Positions 1-5,258 of a stretch of 7,916 nt of DNA are shown piece by piece. The notes beneath the pieces were generated by a model that was not told where the DNA came from, did no database searches, and saw only the letters and a program-made list of their open reading frames with translations. The translations under genes and the position numbers were made by a program. Where the stretch lies: assembly GCA_947625565.1 (NCBI GenBank), contig CANQOU010000052.1:1-7916 (forward strand), in the 5' to 3' direction. This stretch comes from an uncultured Clostridia bacterium (lineage in GTDB: Bacteria; Bacillota; Clostridia; TANB77; CAG-508). How positions within the stretch are numbered: position 1 is the stretch's first letter; every line of letters starts with the position of its first letter.

Positions 1-458
1 TTTGCAGAATTAACACAAATTGCTTTTAACATTTCATCTACTGTTAGAGTTTCTCTTGGGTCAAGCCAGATTTGTGAACCACCCATAGAAGCAGCATTTT
101 CTGAACATGGGACATTATCAGTTAAGCTGATTTGATTATTAGAAAGAGCTTCCATAATCAATAAAATACTCATGACTTTTGTAACAGAGGCTGGACGTAA
201 TTTTTCATGTGGATTATGACTATATAAAACTTGACCTGTATGTTGTTCAATTAAAATTGCAGAACCACTCTCTAAATTTAAACTATTTTCATTTTCCTTT
301 TCAGTGGTAACATCACTATTTACAGATACTGTTTCACCTTCAGTTTCAAAAGACCAAATATATGAGTTATCGTCTATTGCATAGCTATATAAAGGAAAGA
401 AAAAAACAAAAGAAAAAATAAAAATTAGTAATATTAAAATATATTTTTTAAATTTCAT
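1..458 (-). CDS. D-alanyl-D-alanine carboxypeptidase, S11 family (N-terminal part)
   Basis: A low-molecular-weight penicillin-binding protein that removes the terminal D-Ala from peptidoglycan stem peptides outside the membrane. Only the first 152 codons are present and the gene runs off the left edge. Residues 1-27 form a signal peptide: Lys-rich start, long hydrophobic run, then YSYA before the likely cleavage site. A short Glu/Asn-rich linker follows (about 28-62). The catalytic domain opens with ILIEQHTGQVLYSHN (68-82), and the active-site SxxK motif is SVTK at 91-94, with Ser91 as nucleophile and Lys94 as general base. The SxN motif begins at Ser151-Ala152, exactly where the window ends. 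The ATG start is supported by AAGGAGG (464-470) five bases upstream. The gene diverges from the phospholipase-like gene at 569. S11 family membership is seen in the motifs; which paralogue (DacA, DacF or another) cannot be decided from this part. Confidence 0.93.
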   Translation of the reverse strand, partial: MKFKKYILILLIFIFSFVFFFPLYSYAIDDNSYIWSFETEGETVSVNSDVTTEKENENSLNLESGSAILIEQHTGQVLYSHNPHEKLRPASVTKVMSILLIMEALSNNQISLTDNVPCSENAASMGGSQIWLDPRETLTVDEMLKAICVNSA

Positions 459-514
459 AATATCCTCCTTAAAATATATTACTAAAATATATGTGAATTT
501 TGAAGAAAAATAAC

Positions 515-543
515 TTTACAATTTAATAAATTTGATATATTAT
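515..543 (+). promoter_or_regulatory. Probable sigma-A promoter for the phospholipase-like gene
   Basis: TTTACA (515-520) and TATTAT (538-543) are separated by 17 bases, each one mismatch from the sigma-A consensus. Transcription would begin near 550, giving a leader of about 20 bases that is mostly the ribosome binding site. The region is so AT-rich that chance matches are common, so this is an inference from spacing and position. Confidence 0.5.
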
Positions 544-568
544 AAAAAAAAACAAAGGAGTGAAGCAA

Positions 569-1267
569 ATGCCAGCTTGGGCTATTCATTTAGCTATTGC
601 TACCAAAATAAATAAAAATTCTAATAAAAATTCTCAATTTAAAAATGCTTTTCTATTGGGAAATATTATTCCAGATATTTTAAATGGTTTTGTTGTAAAA
701 AATATATCTCATAAAATATCACATAATGAAACACATTTTGCAGTAGAAGTACAGATAAACAATCATAAAGAACGAAGACATGATATACAAGGATTCTATA
801 ATAAATATCATAATAAGTTTGATAATCCATTAGTATTAGGATATTATATGCATATATTAACAGATACTTTTTGGAACAATATTGCATATGGAGAAAAAGG
901 GATTTTTAATGAGGACAAGTACTTAATTGGACTAAAATTAGCAAATGGAAAAGAAGTTTTTGCACAAAAGGATGACTTAAGAAAGATAAAAACAAATGAT
1001 TTTAAAATATTTTCAAAGTACATATATGAAAATAAATTAGCTAAAATTCCATATTATGACGAAAAAATGTTAGAATATGCTAAAGATATAGACTGGTTAA
1101 AACTAGAGAAGGAAGATATAATTGAAACTATTAGATATTTAGAAGAAATGTCAAAATTAGAAAAGCCAATAGAAATAGACTACCCAGAATATCAAGTTTT
1201 CTCACAAAATGAAATGGAGACAATTTTTAATAATTGTGTAGAAATGTTAGAAGAAAAGATAAAATAA
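569..1267 (+). CDS. Zinc-dependent phospholipase C-like protein
   Basis: A 232-aa protein resembling the zinc-dependent phospholipase C family (PF00882 type), often annotated only from its fold in Clostridia. Visible features are the N-terminal MPAWAIHLAIA with Trp4 and His7, FLLGNIIPDI (28-37) with Asp36, a His-rich stretch (His48, His52, His56) and YYMHILTDTFW (92-102) with His95 and Asp99. These are the kinds of His/Asp positions that bind metal in the family. The C-terminal third is charged and helical. No signal peptide is seen, so a cytoplasmic location is likely and secretion as a toxin is not supported. A GTG at 560 would add three residues, but it overlaps the ribosome binding site AAAGGAG (554-560). 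The ATG at 569, eight bases downstream of that site, is the better start and gives the typical family N-terminus. The substrate is unknown. Confidence 0.75.
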   Translation: MPAWAIHLAIATKINKNSNKNSQFKNAFLLGNIIPDILNGFVVKNISHKISHNETHFAVEVQINNHKERRHDIQGFYNKYHNKFDNPLVLGYYMHILTDTFWNNIAYGEKGIFNEDKYLIGLKLANGKEVFAQKDDLRKIKTNDFKIFSKYIYENKLAKIPYYDEKMLEYAKDIDWLKLEKEDIIETIRYLEEMSKLEKPIEIDYPEYQVFSQNEMETIFNNCVEMLEEKIK

Positions 1268-1271
1268 AGAT

Positions 1272-1300
1272 AACGCCTCACAAATAACTTGTGAGGCGTT
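1272..1300. terminator. Bidirectional intrinsic terminator between convergent genes
   Basis: A perfect 12-bp inverted repeat (1272-1283 and 1289-1300, arm AACGCCTCACAA) with a 5-base loop lies between the convergent genes ending at 1267 and 1312. On the minus strand it is followed by a T-rich stretch (ATCTTTATTTTA). On the plus strand only TTT follows. It should therefore stop the minus-strand gene best and the plus-strand gene less well. It is among the most GC-rich short stretches in the window. Confidence 0.85.
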
Positions 1301-1311
1301 TGTCAGAAGCT

Positions 1312-1686
1312 TTAGATTTCACCACAACGAATTTCAGAAAATTGAAATCCTTGAAGATCAAGTTGACGTTGTATCTTAGCAGCAGAAAATAGAGCTTCAA
1401 CAAAACGATTTGTTAATTCATAATAACAATCATTTTTTTCAATTAAGCCACTATCTAAAAATTCTTCAAGGGTAAAATCTTCTTCAAAAAAAGATATTTC
1501 ACATAGTTTTCTCTGAAAGATACCATTCATAAGAATATAGTTACCTTGATAATGTAAAACTTCCAAAAGTGAAATACATAGTTTTGAACTTAAGCCCAAA
1601 TTTTCAGCAGCTACTCCCATTGTATGAGAACAACCTTTTAACCGAACATCTTCGAGTTTTAAATTCAAATTTTTTTCTTCTGACAT
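1312..1686 (-). CDS. Unrecognised 124-aa protein, possibly winged-helix regulator
   Basis: I do not recognise this 124-aa protein. It is soluble, with no signal peptide or membrane segment. The pattern of a short helix around LCISLLEVLHYQ, then a later LDSGLIEKNDCYYELTNRF, resembles the recognition and wing parts of winged-helix DNA-binding proteins; this is an inference from pattern only. The start is well supported: GGGAGGG (1694-1700) lies seven bases before ATG. Its arginine codons differ from the neighbours: three CGT, one AGA and a CGG at codon 15, where most genes here use AGA. This could reflect a different origin. The gene ends 45 bases from the convergent phospholipase-like gene, separated by a hairpin terminator. 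Two palindromes in its promoter would fit autoregulation if it is a regulator. The in-frame CGG matters because CGG coincides with frame changes in two other genes of this window. Confidence 0.7.
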   Translation of the reverse strand: MSEEKNLNLKLEDVRLKGCSHTMGVAAENLGLSSKLCISLLEVLHYQGNYILMNGIFQRKLCEISFFEEDFTLEEFLDSGLIEKNDCYYELTNRFVEALFSAAKIQRQLDLQGFQFSEIRCGEI

Positions 1687-1712
1687 ATTTTGTCCCTCCC
1701 ATAATGTATAGT

Positions 1713-1730
1713 ATGATAAATTTTTATCAT
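1713..1730. repeat. 18-bp inverted repeat at predicted transcription start
   Basis: A perfect inverted repeat, ATGATAAA (1713-1720), two bases, TTTATCAT (1723-1730), spans the predicted start of transcription of the 124-aa gene and lies before its ribosome binding site. The compact two-base spacing is more like a dimeric DNA-binding site than an RNA hairpin. A regulator is not identified. Confidence 0.5.
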
Positions 1731-1733
1731 CTA

Positions 1734-1761
1734 AACATATTATATCATAACGTTATGTCAA
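1734..1761 (-). promoter_or_regulatory. Probable promoter of the 124-aa gene
   Basis: On the minus strand a perfect -35 TTGACA (1756-1761) is followed after 16 bases by TATGTT (1734-1739), which matches four of six -10 bases. A better-looking TATAAT is only 11 bases from TTGACA, too close for that pair. That TATAAT lies 17 bases from a weak TTGCAT, an alternative arrangement. Confidence 0.45.
1746..1757. repeat. 12-bp perfect palindrome in promoter spacer
   Basis: CATAACGTTATG is identical to its reverse complement and lies between the -35 and -10 elements of the promoter for the 124-aa gene, a usual place for a repressor operator. It contains a rare CpG in very AT-rich DNA. Its binding protein is unknown. 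Confidence 0.4.
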
Positions 1762-1792
1762 ATGCAAACTAAAAGCAATAGCAATCTGATGA

Positions 1793-1802
1793 TTTTGTCG
1801 AA
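1793..1802 (+). promoter_or_regulatory. Spo0A-box-like sequence
   Basis: TTTTGTCGAA contains the TGTCGAA core of the Spo0A box known from spore-forming Firmicutes. It lies between two divergent genes, 30 bases upstream of a candidate promoter. A match of this length can occur by chance, and no sporulation regulator is in the window, so this is a weak inference. Confidence 0.3.
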
Positions 1803-1831
1803 TTTTGCGATAAAAAATACTTTTTAATATA

Positions 1832-1860
1832 TTGCAAAATAGGAATAAATATGTTAAGAT
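1832..1860 (+). promoter_or_regulatory. Candidate promoter for the Rpn nuclease gene
   Basis: TTGCAA (1832-1837), 17 bases, then TAAGAT (1855-1860) preceded by TG at 1852-1853, as in an extended -10. It would give an untranslated leader of about 155 bases before the nuclease gene. A closer promoter cannot be excluded in this AT-rich stretch. Confidence 0.35.
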
Positions 1861-2009
1861 ATAGGTGTTGAAATTTAGTTCATTCATTTTTTATTTCTAA
1901 AATAATTCCAAAAACAAAGAATAAGAGAAAAAATAAGAGGATTTTTAAGATTAAAATTAAATTTACTATGAAATTAAAATTGACTTAACAGTATAAAACA
2001 TGATAAGAA

Positions 2010-2018
2010 AGGAAGTGA
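2010..2018 (+). promoter_or_regulatory. Ribosome binding site without a canonical start codon
   Basis: AGGAAGTGA differs by one base from AGGAGGTGA, the full complement of the 16S rRNA tail. The in-frame codons at the right distance downstream are ATT at 2020, 2023 and 2026, and none is ATG, GTG or TTG. This site is the main reason for placing the Rpn gene start near 2023. Confidence 0.55.
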
Positions 2019-2022
2019 AATT

Positions 2023-2952
2023 ATTATTTATATTGAAAAAAATAAGATATATCAACCATATGATAAAATATTTAGAAAAATATTATCTAATGAAACACAA
2101 GTTGTAGAGCTAATAAACAATTATTTTAAATTAAAATGGAAAATCACAGAAAAAGATTTAGAAAGGTATCATTGCAAATTTGTAAATACACAATTTCAAA
2201 ATAGAGAATCAGATGTGATTTATAAATTGCGAAATACTAATATAATCTTTTTAATTGAACATCAGTCTAAAATTGATTATATGATGGCTAAAAGAATAGC
2301 AGAATATCAAATTGAAATAATAAAACTTGAAACATTGAATAAGAAAAATAATAAAAAAATAATTTTACCATTAATCATACCTATTATACTTTATACAAAT
2401 AATAAAAGAAAATGGAATGCTCATAAAACTATTACAAAACTGCAACCTAAAATGGAAGGATATAAAAACTTAGAATTAGGTGGATATAATATAATAGATA
2501 TAAACAAAATCAGTATAGACAGATTATTACACAACAATTTATTTATATTAAAAATTTTGGGATTAGAAAAAGCAAAAAATGAAAAAGAACTAGGTAATAT
2601 TTTTCAATATATTTTATTTACAGAAGAAAATGAAGCTAATATAGAGTTATTAAAAGAAATAGCATACTATGTTTATGATACTGTCTTAAAAAATGAAAAA
2701 GTAAAAGAAAAATTTGATGAATTAAATAGGAGTGAAGGAAATATGAGTTTTATTGATATGCTTTTAGAAAGAGAAAAAGTATTATTAGCAAAAGGTAAAA
2801 AAGAAGGAATAAAACAGGGAGTAAAACAGGGTGAAAGAGAAATTGTAAGAAAAATGCTAGAATATGGTAGTGATGATAAATTTATTAAAAAAGTAACAAA
2901 AATAGATGCAAAAACACTTAAGGAATTAAAAGAACAAAAAGGAAAAGCATAA
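2023..2952 (+). CDS. Rpn family recombination-promoting nuclease / PD-(D/E)XK putative transposase, non-canonical start
   Basis: About 309 aa, a member of the Rpn (PF04754-type) PD-(D/E)XK endonuclease family linked to RecA-independent recombination in E. coli RpnA. The frame is open from 1984. Family-like sequence starts at IYQPYDKIFRKIL (from 2047). The nuclease core is visible as RESDVIYK with the catalytic Asp codon at 2212, then FLIEHQSK with Glu at 2257 and Gln at 2263. The C-terminal tail contains the usual KEGIKQGVKQGER repeat and ends in a charged helix. There is no ATG, GTG or TTG between the upstream stop (1981) and the GTG at 2215, which sits directly after the catalytic Asp and would destroy the enzyme. 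The ribosome binding site AGGAAGTGA (2010-2018) points to an ATT start at 2023 or 2026. Alternatives are a missing A in the A7 run at 2036-2042 (joining an ATG at 2000 or GTG at 2015) or a decayed start. It is convergent with the flippase gene, eight bases apart. Confidence 0.75.
   Translation: MIYIEKNKIYQPYDKIFRKILSNETQVVELINNYFKLKWKITEKDLERYHCKFVNTQFQNRESDVIYKLRNTNIIFLIEHQSKIDYMMAKRIAEYQIEIIKLETLNKKNNKKIILPLIIPIILYTNNKRKWNAHKTITKLQPKMEGYKNLELGGYNIIDINKISIDRLLHNNLFILKILGLEKAKNEKELGNIFQYILFTEENEANIELLKEIAYYVYDTVLKNEKVKEKFDELNRSEGNMSFIDMLLEREKVLLAKGKKEGIKQGVKQGEREIVRKMLEYGSDDKFIKKVTKIDAKTLKELKEQKGKA
2809..2832 (+). repeat. Tandem 12-bp repeat encoding (I/V)KQG
   Basis: ATAAAACAGGGA and GTAAAACAGGGT are adjacent 12-bp units, identical at 10 of 12 bases, encoding IKQG-VKQG. 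Such KQG-type repeats are common in the C-terminal tail of Rpn proteins and may vary in copy number between strains. Confidence 0.6.
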
Positions 2953-2960
2953 AAAGACTT

Positions 2961-4457
2961 TCAAAAACGAAGAAATTCTTTTTTCTGCTTTAAAATAAAG
3001 AATAAAATATACAAAATGGCAAAGCAAGATATTCTAAATATAGAGTACATCCAAGAAGAATTACTTTGAGAAGGAATTAGAGAACAAATAAAAAATGTAA
3101 TTACTAATAAAAAACATGGTTTAGCAAAAAAATTCCAAAAATCAAAATTAAGTTTCAGTTTCTTTTTTAATAATAAAAAGCTAGATACAAAATTAAAAAC
3201 TTCACTAAAAATAATACTAATTAGATATCCTGTTATTCCATAAATAGGAACTAAAAAGTATATAATAAAAATAGTTATAATTAAATCACAAATATTTACA
3301 CACATAACATGAAATTGAGCCTGCAAGCCTTTTAACATATTATCAATAATATTGTCCACATACATAAATACTACAATAGGAGCAAAAAAACGAAGATATG
3401 GTGCAATTTCTAAATTATTATAAACTAAAAGACTTATTTCATTTGAGAAAAATAAAAGAATACCTGTTACTAAAAAAGAAAACATAAAAGTAATGTAAAA
3501 AATTCTATCACAAACAGTTTTCATTCTATTAAAATTTTTTCCAGCTAAAAGCCTAGCATATTCTGGTATTAAAAGACTACTAAAAGAATTTATAAAAATA
3601 TTAGCGAACATTAAAACAGGCATTACCATTCCTGTAATTAGACCATATTTTGCAGTTGCTAAAGAGTAGCTTAAACCATATACTTGCAAACGCATAGGAA
3701 TTAGAAATTGTTTTAATGAAGAAAGACCAGACTTTATGTATGATGTAAGAGCAATAGGAAAAGAAATTTTTAAAATACGTTTTCCCATATTTTTAACATA
3801 ATTTCTAGTATAACTTAATCTTTTTTTATCAAAATAAAATAAACAAAATTTCAATAAAAAGGAAGCAAATTCTGAAATAACATCTCCCAAAACTAAGCAA
3901 TAGCATATGCTATCAGTATTATGACTTTTGTTACTTTGTAATAGAAGAATAGTAAATAATATTTTAACTAATAATTCAAAACACTCTATAATTGCATTTT
4001 TATATGATTTTCCAATACTTGCAAAATAGCTACTAATAACACTAGAAACACTAATAAATGGTAGTGCAAGGCAAATCATATAAATTGGTTTACTTGAAAC
4101 ACAGTGATGTAGCCAAGAATTAGAAATTATAGGGGCAAATATAAACAAAACAAAAGCTGCAATTATGCTAAGAAAAAGAGAAAAAAGCATACAAGTTTTT
4201 ACTACTTTTAAAGCACTTGAAATATTATTTTTTTCTAATTCTTCAGAAACAATACAAGTACAAGCTAAGCCTATACCAGAAGAAGCAAAAGTAATTGCTA
4301 AGAAATAAACAGACATAACTAAACCAAATACACCAATAGGCTCTTGTCCTACTTTGTTTGCAATATATATGTTAAAAATAAGACCTATACCACGAATAAC
4401 AAAAGAACTAATTGTTAGAATAACGCCATTTATAATAAAAATTTTTGCTTTTCTCAA
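2961..4457 (-). CDS. SpoVB-like polysaccharide flippase (MOP/MATE-like superfamily)
   Basis: A 498-aa polytopic membrane protein of the SpoVB / oligosaccharide flippase group, which moves lipid-linked sugars or peptidoglycan precursors across the membrane. The length fits the family (about 500 aa with 12-14 helices). Hydrophobic segments run from residue about 6 to the C-terminus, ending in a Lys-rich tail. The N-terminal part, with its IRGIGLIFNIYIANKVG stretch, is typical of the SpoVB branch. The start is a TTG at 4457-4455 with GGTGA (4465-4469) upstream; no ATG lies between it and the preceding in-frame stop. It follows the VanW-domain gene by 48 bases on the same strand and probably shares its transcript. 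The 3' end meets the convergent Rpn gene with only eight bases between stops and no visible terminator. Substrate is unknown; SpoVB of B. subtilis acts in spore cortex formation, but a vegetative role is equally possible. Confidence 0.85.
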   Translation of the reverse strand: MRKAKIFIINGVILTISSFVIRGIGLIFNIYIANKVGQEPIGVFGLVMSVYFLAITFASSGIGLACTCIVSEELEKNNISSALKVVKTCMLFSLFLSIIAAFVLFIFAPIISNSWLHHCVSSKPIYMICLALPFISVSSVISSYFASIGKSYKNAIIECFELLVKILFTILLLQSNKSHNTDSICYCLVLGDVISEFASFLLKFCLFYFDKKRLSYTRNYVKNMGKRILKISFPIALTSYIKSGLSSLKQFLIPMRLQVYGLSYSLATAKYGLITGMVMPVLMFANIFINSFSSLLIPEYARLLAGKNFNRMKTVCDRIFYITFMFSFLVTGILLFFSNEISLLVYNNLEIAPYLRFFAPIVVFMYVDNIIDNMLKGLQAQFHVMCVNICDLIITIFIIYFLVPIYGITGYLISIIFSEVFNFVSSFLLLKKKLKLNFDFWNFFAKPCFLLVITFFICSLIPSQSNSSWMYSIFRISCFAILYILFFILKQKKEFLRF

Positions 4458-4505
4458 AATAATATCACCAATACAAATCTATGTTGAAAAGCAAAAATTA
4501 TGAAA

Positions 4506-5145
4506 TCAATCTAATTTATAAATAGTTGCAGTTACTATTTTATCAGTAACATCAAAACGCAACTTTATACTTTTTCCAGTATCATTTTTAAATTTAAAAT
4601 CATAACTACCATATGCAACTGCAGCATCTTTACCTTTTTGAACATAAGGAACATAATTGCTATGAGGATGCCTTTCTATTACAGTTAAATTAGGAACAGC
4701 TAAAACAGCATTATATAAAGTGGAACTAATTTGACAATTTCCACCTCCAATTCCTTTCTTTTTATTTCCATTATTATCAAAAATATCCGCTTCTTGATAT
4801 CCTTTGTCAGAAGAAGAAGGACCCAAAAAATTGCAAAAAGAAAAAGTTTCTCCATTTTTTATAATATGATTATTTAAACGAGAAGCAGTTAATTGCATAT
4901 TATTTTGTCTACCATTTTCTCTTGTATAAATATTTGTAGAAAAACTAGAAATTTCTGTTTCAACAGGTGGCTTTTCTATATTAGAATTTTGATTTGTATT
5001 TTCCTCTTTGCTTGTAGATGTTTTTTGACTTTCATAAGAAGAGTTTTTATCAGAATTATTATTCCCGTCTAAAAAGAAAAGCTATTATACCAATTATAAC
5101 AGCAATTAAAATAATAATACCTACAATGTATTTTGAATGTTTCAT
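4506..5145 (-). CDS. VanW-domain membrane-anchored protein, with +1 frame change
   Basis: The combined product is 212 aa: a short cytoplasmic start, one membrane helix (about 6-25), an Asn/Ser/Glu-rich extracellular linker (about 27-75), then a VanW domain. VanW hallmarks are ASRLNN, GETFSF (98-103), KGYQEADIF, GIGGGNCQISSTLYNAVL (131-148), ERHPHSNYVPYV and DFKFKN. The VanW domain occurs in vancomycin-resistance clusters and widely in Clostridia; its biochemical role is not established. ATG at 5145 is preceded by GGTGA (5151-5155). The first 28 codons end at TAA (5059-5061). The linker and VanW domain lie in the +1 frame and have no start before the ATG at 4898, which falls inside the domain. 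The switch must occur within 5062-5081, and codon 27 there is CGG. Skipping the C (AGA-C-GGG) restores the protein. A miscounted T5 run beside it is an alternative. Without the switch only a 28-aa membrane peptide is made. Confidence 0.85.
5062..5081 (-). other. +1 frame-change site at a CGG codon (VanW gene)
   Basis: The upstream limit is a TAG in the +1 frame (5082-5084) and the downstream limit a TAA in the starting frame (5059-5061). Reading is TTT AGA CGG GAA TAA before the change, and AGA (C) GGG AAT after it. The CGG is at 5065-5067. A run of five T (5071-5075 on the opposite strand) also lies inside and could hide an indel. Confidence 0.6.
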
Positions 5146-5159
5146 TTTTATCACCATAT

Positions 5160-5189
5160 GTAGTATGGACAAAAAATTGAAAAATAATG
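5160..5189 (-). promoter_or_regulatory. Weak sigma-E-like promoter candidate for the VanW-flippase operon
   Basis: On the minus strand CATTATT (5183-5189) is followed after 15 bases by CATACTAC (5160-5167), loosely like the sporulation sigma-E pattern. B. subtilis spoVB is a sigma-E gene, which suggested the search. No good sigma-A promoter is visible for this operon. The match is weak and the leader would be very short. Confidence 0.2.
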
Positions 5190-5199
5190 TAATAAAAAC

Positions 5200-5228
5200 T
5201 TGAAAAATTTGCTAATATAATATATGAT
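5200..5228 (+). promoter_or_regulatory. Probable sigma-A promoter of the peptide-binding protein gene
   Basis: TTGAAA (5200-5205), 17 bases, TATGAT (5223-5228); both elements match five of six consensus bases. The leader of about 25 bases includes the ribosome binding site GAGGTGA (5243-5249). It stands back to back with the start of the VanW operon. Confidence 0.6.
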
Positions 5229-5258
5229 ACACTAAGAAGATTGAGGTGAAAAAATTAG

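Larger units (their letters stand above)
1762..2009. other. Divergent intergenic region
   Basis: About 250 bases between the divergent 124-aa gene and the Rpn nuclease gene. It holds a Spo0A-box-like sequence and a candidate plus-strand promoter (listed separately), and a spaced ATTTTGC / GCAAAAT inverted repeat (1802-1808 and 1834-1840). I see no tRNA, riboswitch or coding region longer than a few codons. From about 1895 it is nearly featureless AT-rich sequence. Confidence 0.6.

Noticed and set aside
560..562. GTG at 560 as the start of the phospholipase-like gene
   Set aside because: It overlaps the ribosome binding site AAAGGAG, which is well placed for the ATG at 569.
1739..1761. TTGACA with the nearby TATAAT as one promoter on the minus strand
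   Set aside because: The spacer would be only 11 bases, too short for a sigma-A promoter.
1569..1772. Plus-strand open frame of 67 codons
   Set aside because: It lies antisense to the 124-aa gene and its promoter, and that gene has a better start and terminator.
2215..2217. GTG at 2215 as the start of the nuclease gene
   Set aside because: It would begin directly after the catalytic Asp and drop the conserved IYQPYDKIF region; no binding site precedes it.
4787..4789. Fourth sense-strand CGG, inside the VanW domain
   Set aside because: It straddles two codons (GCG GAT) and is not read as a codon, so it says nothing about CGG decoding.
5059..5061. Stop-codon readthrough as the explanation for the split VanW gene
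   Set aside because: The continuation is in a different frame, so reading TAA as sense would not restore the protein. The same holds for TAA at 6330.
5018..5203. Plus-strand open frame of 61 codons opposite the VanW N-terminus
   Set aside because: It is antisense to the membrane anchor and linker, has no convincing binding site, and matches no family I know.
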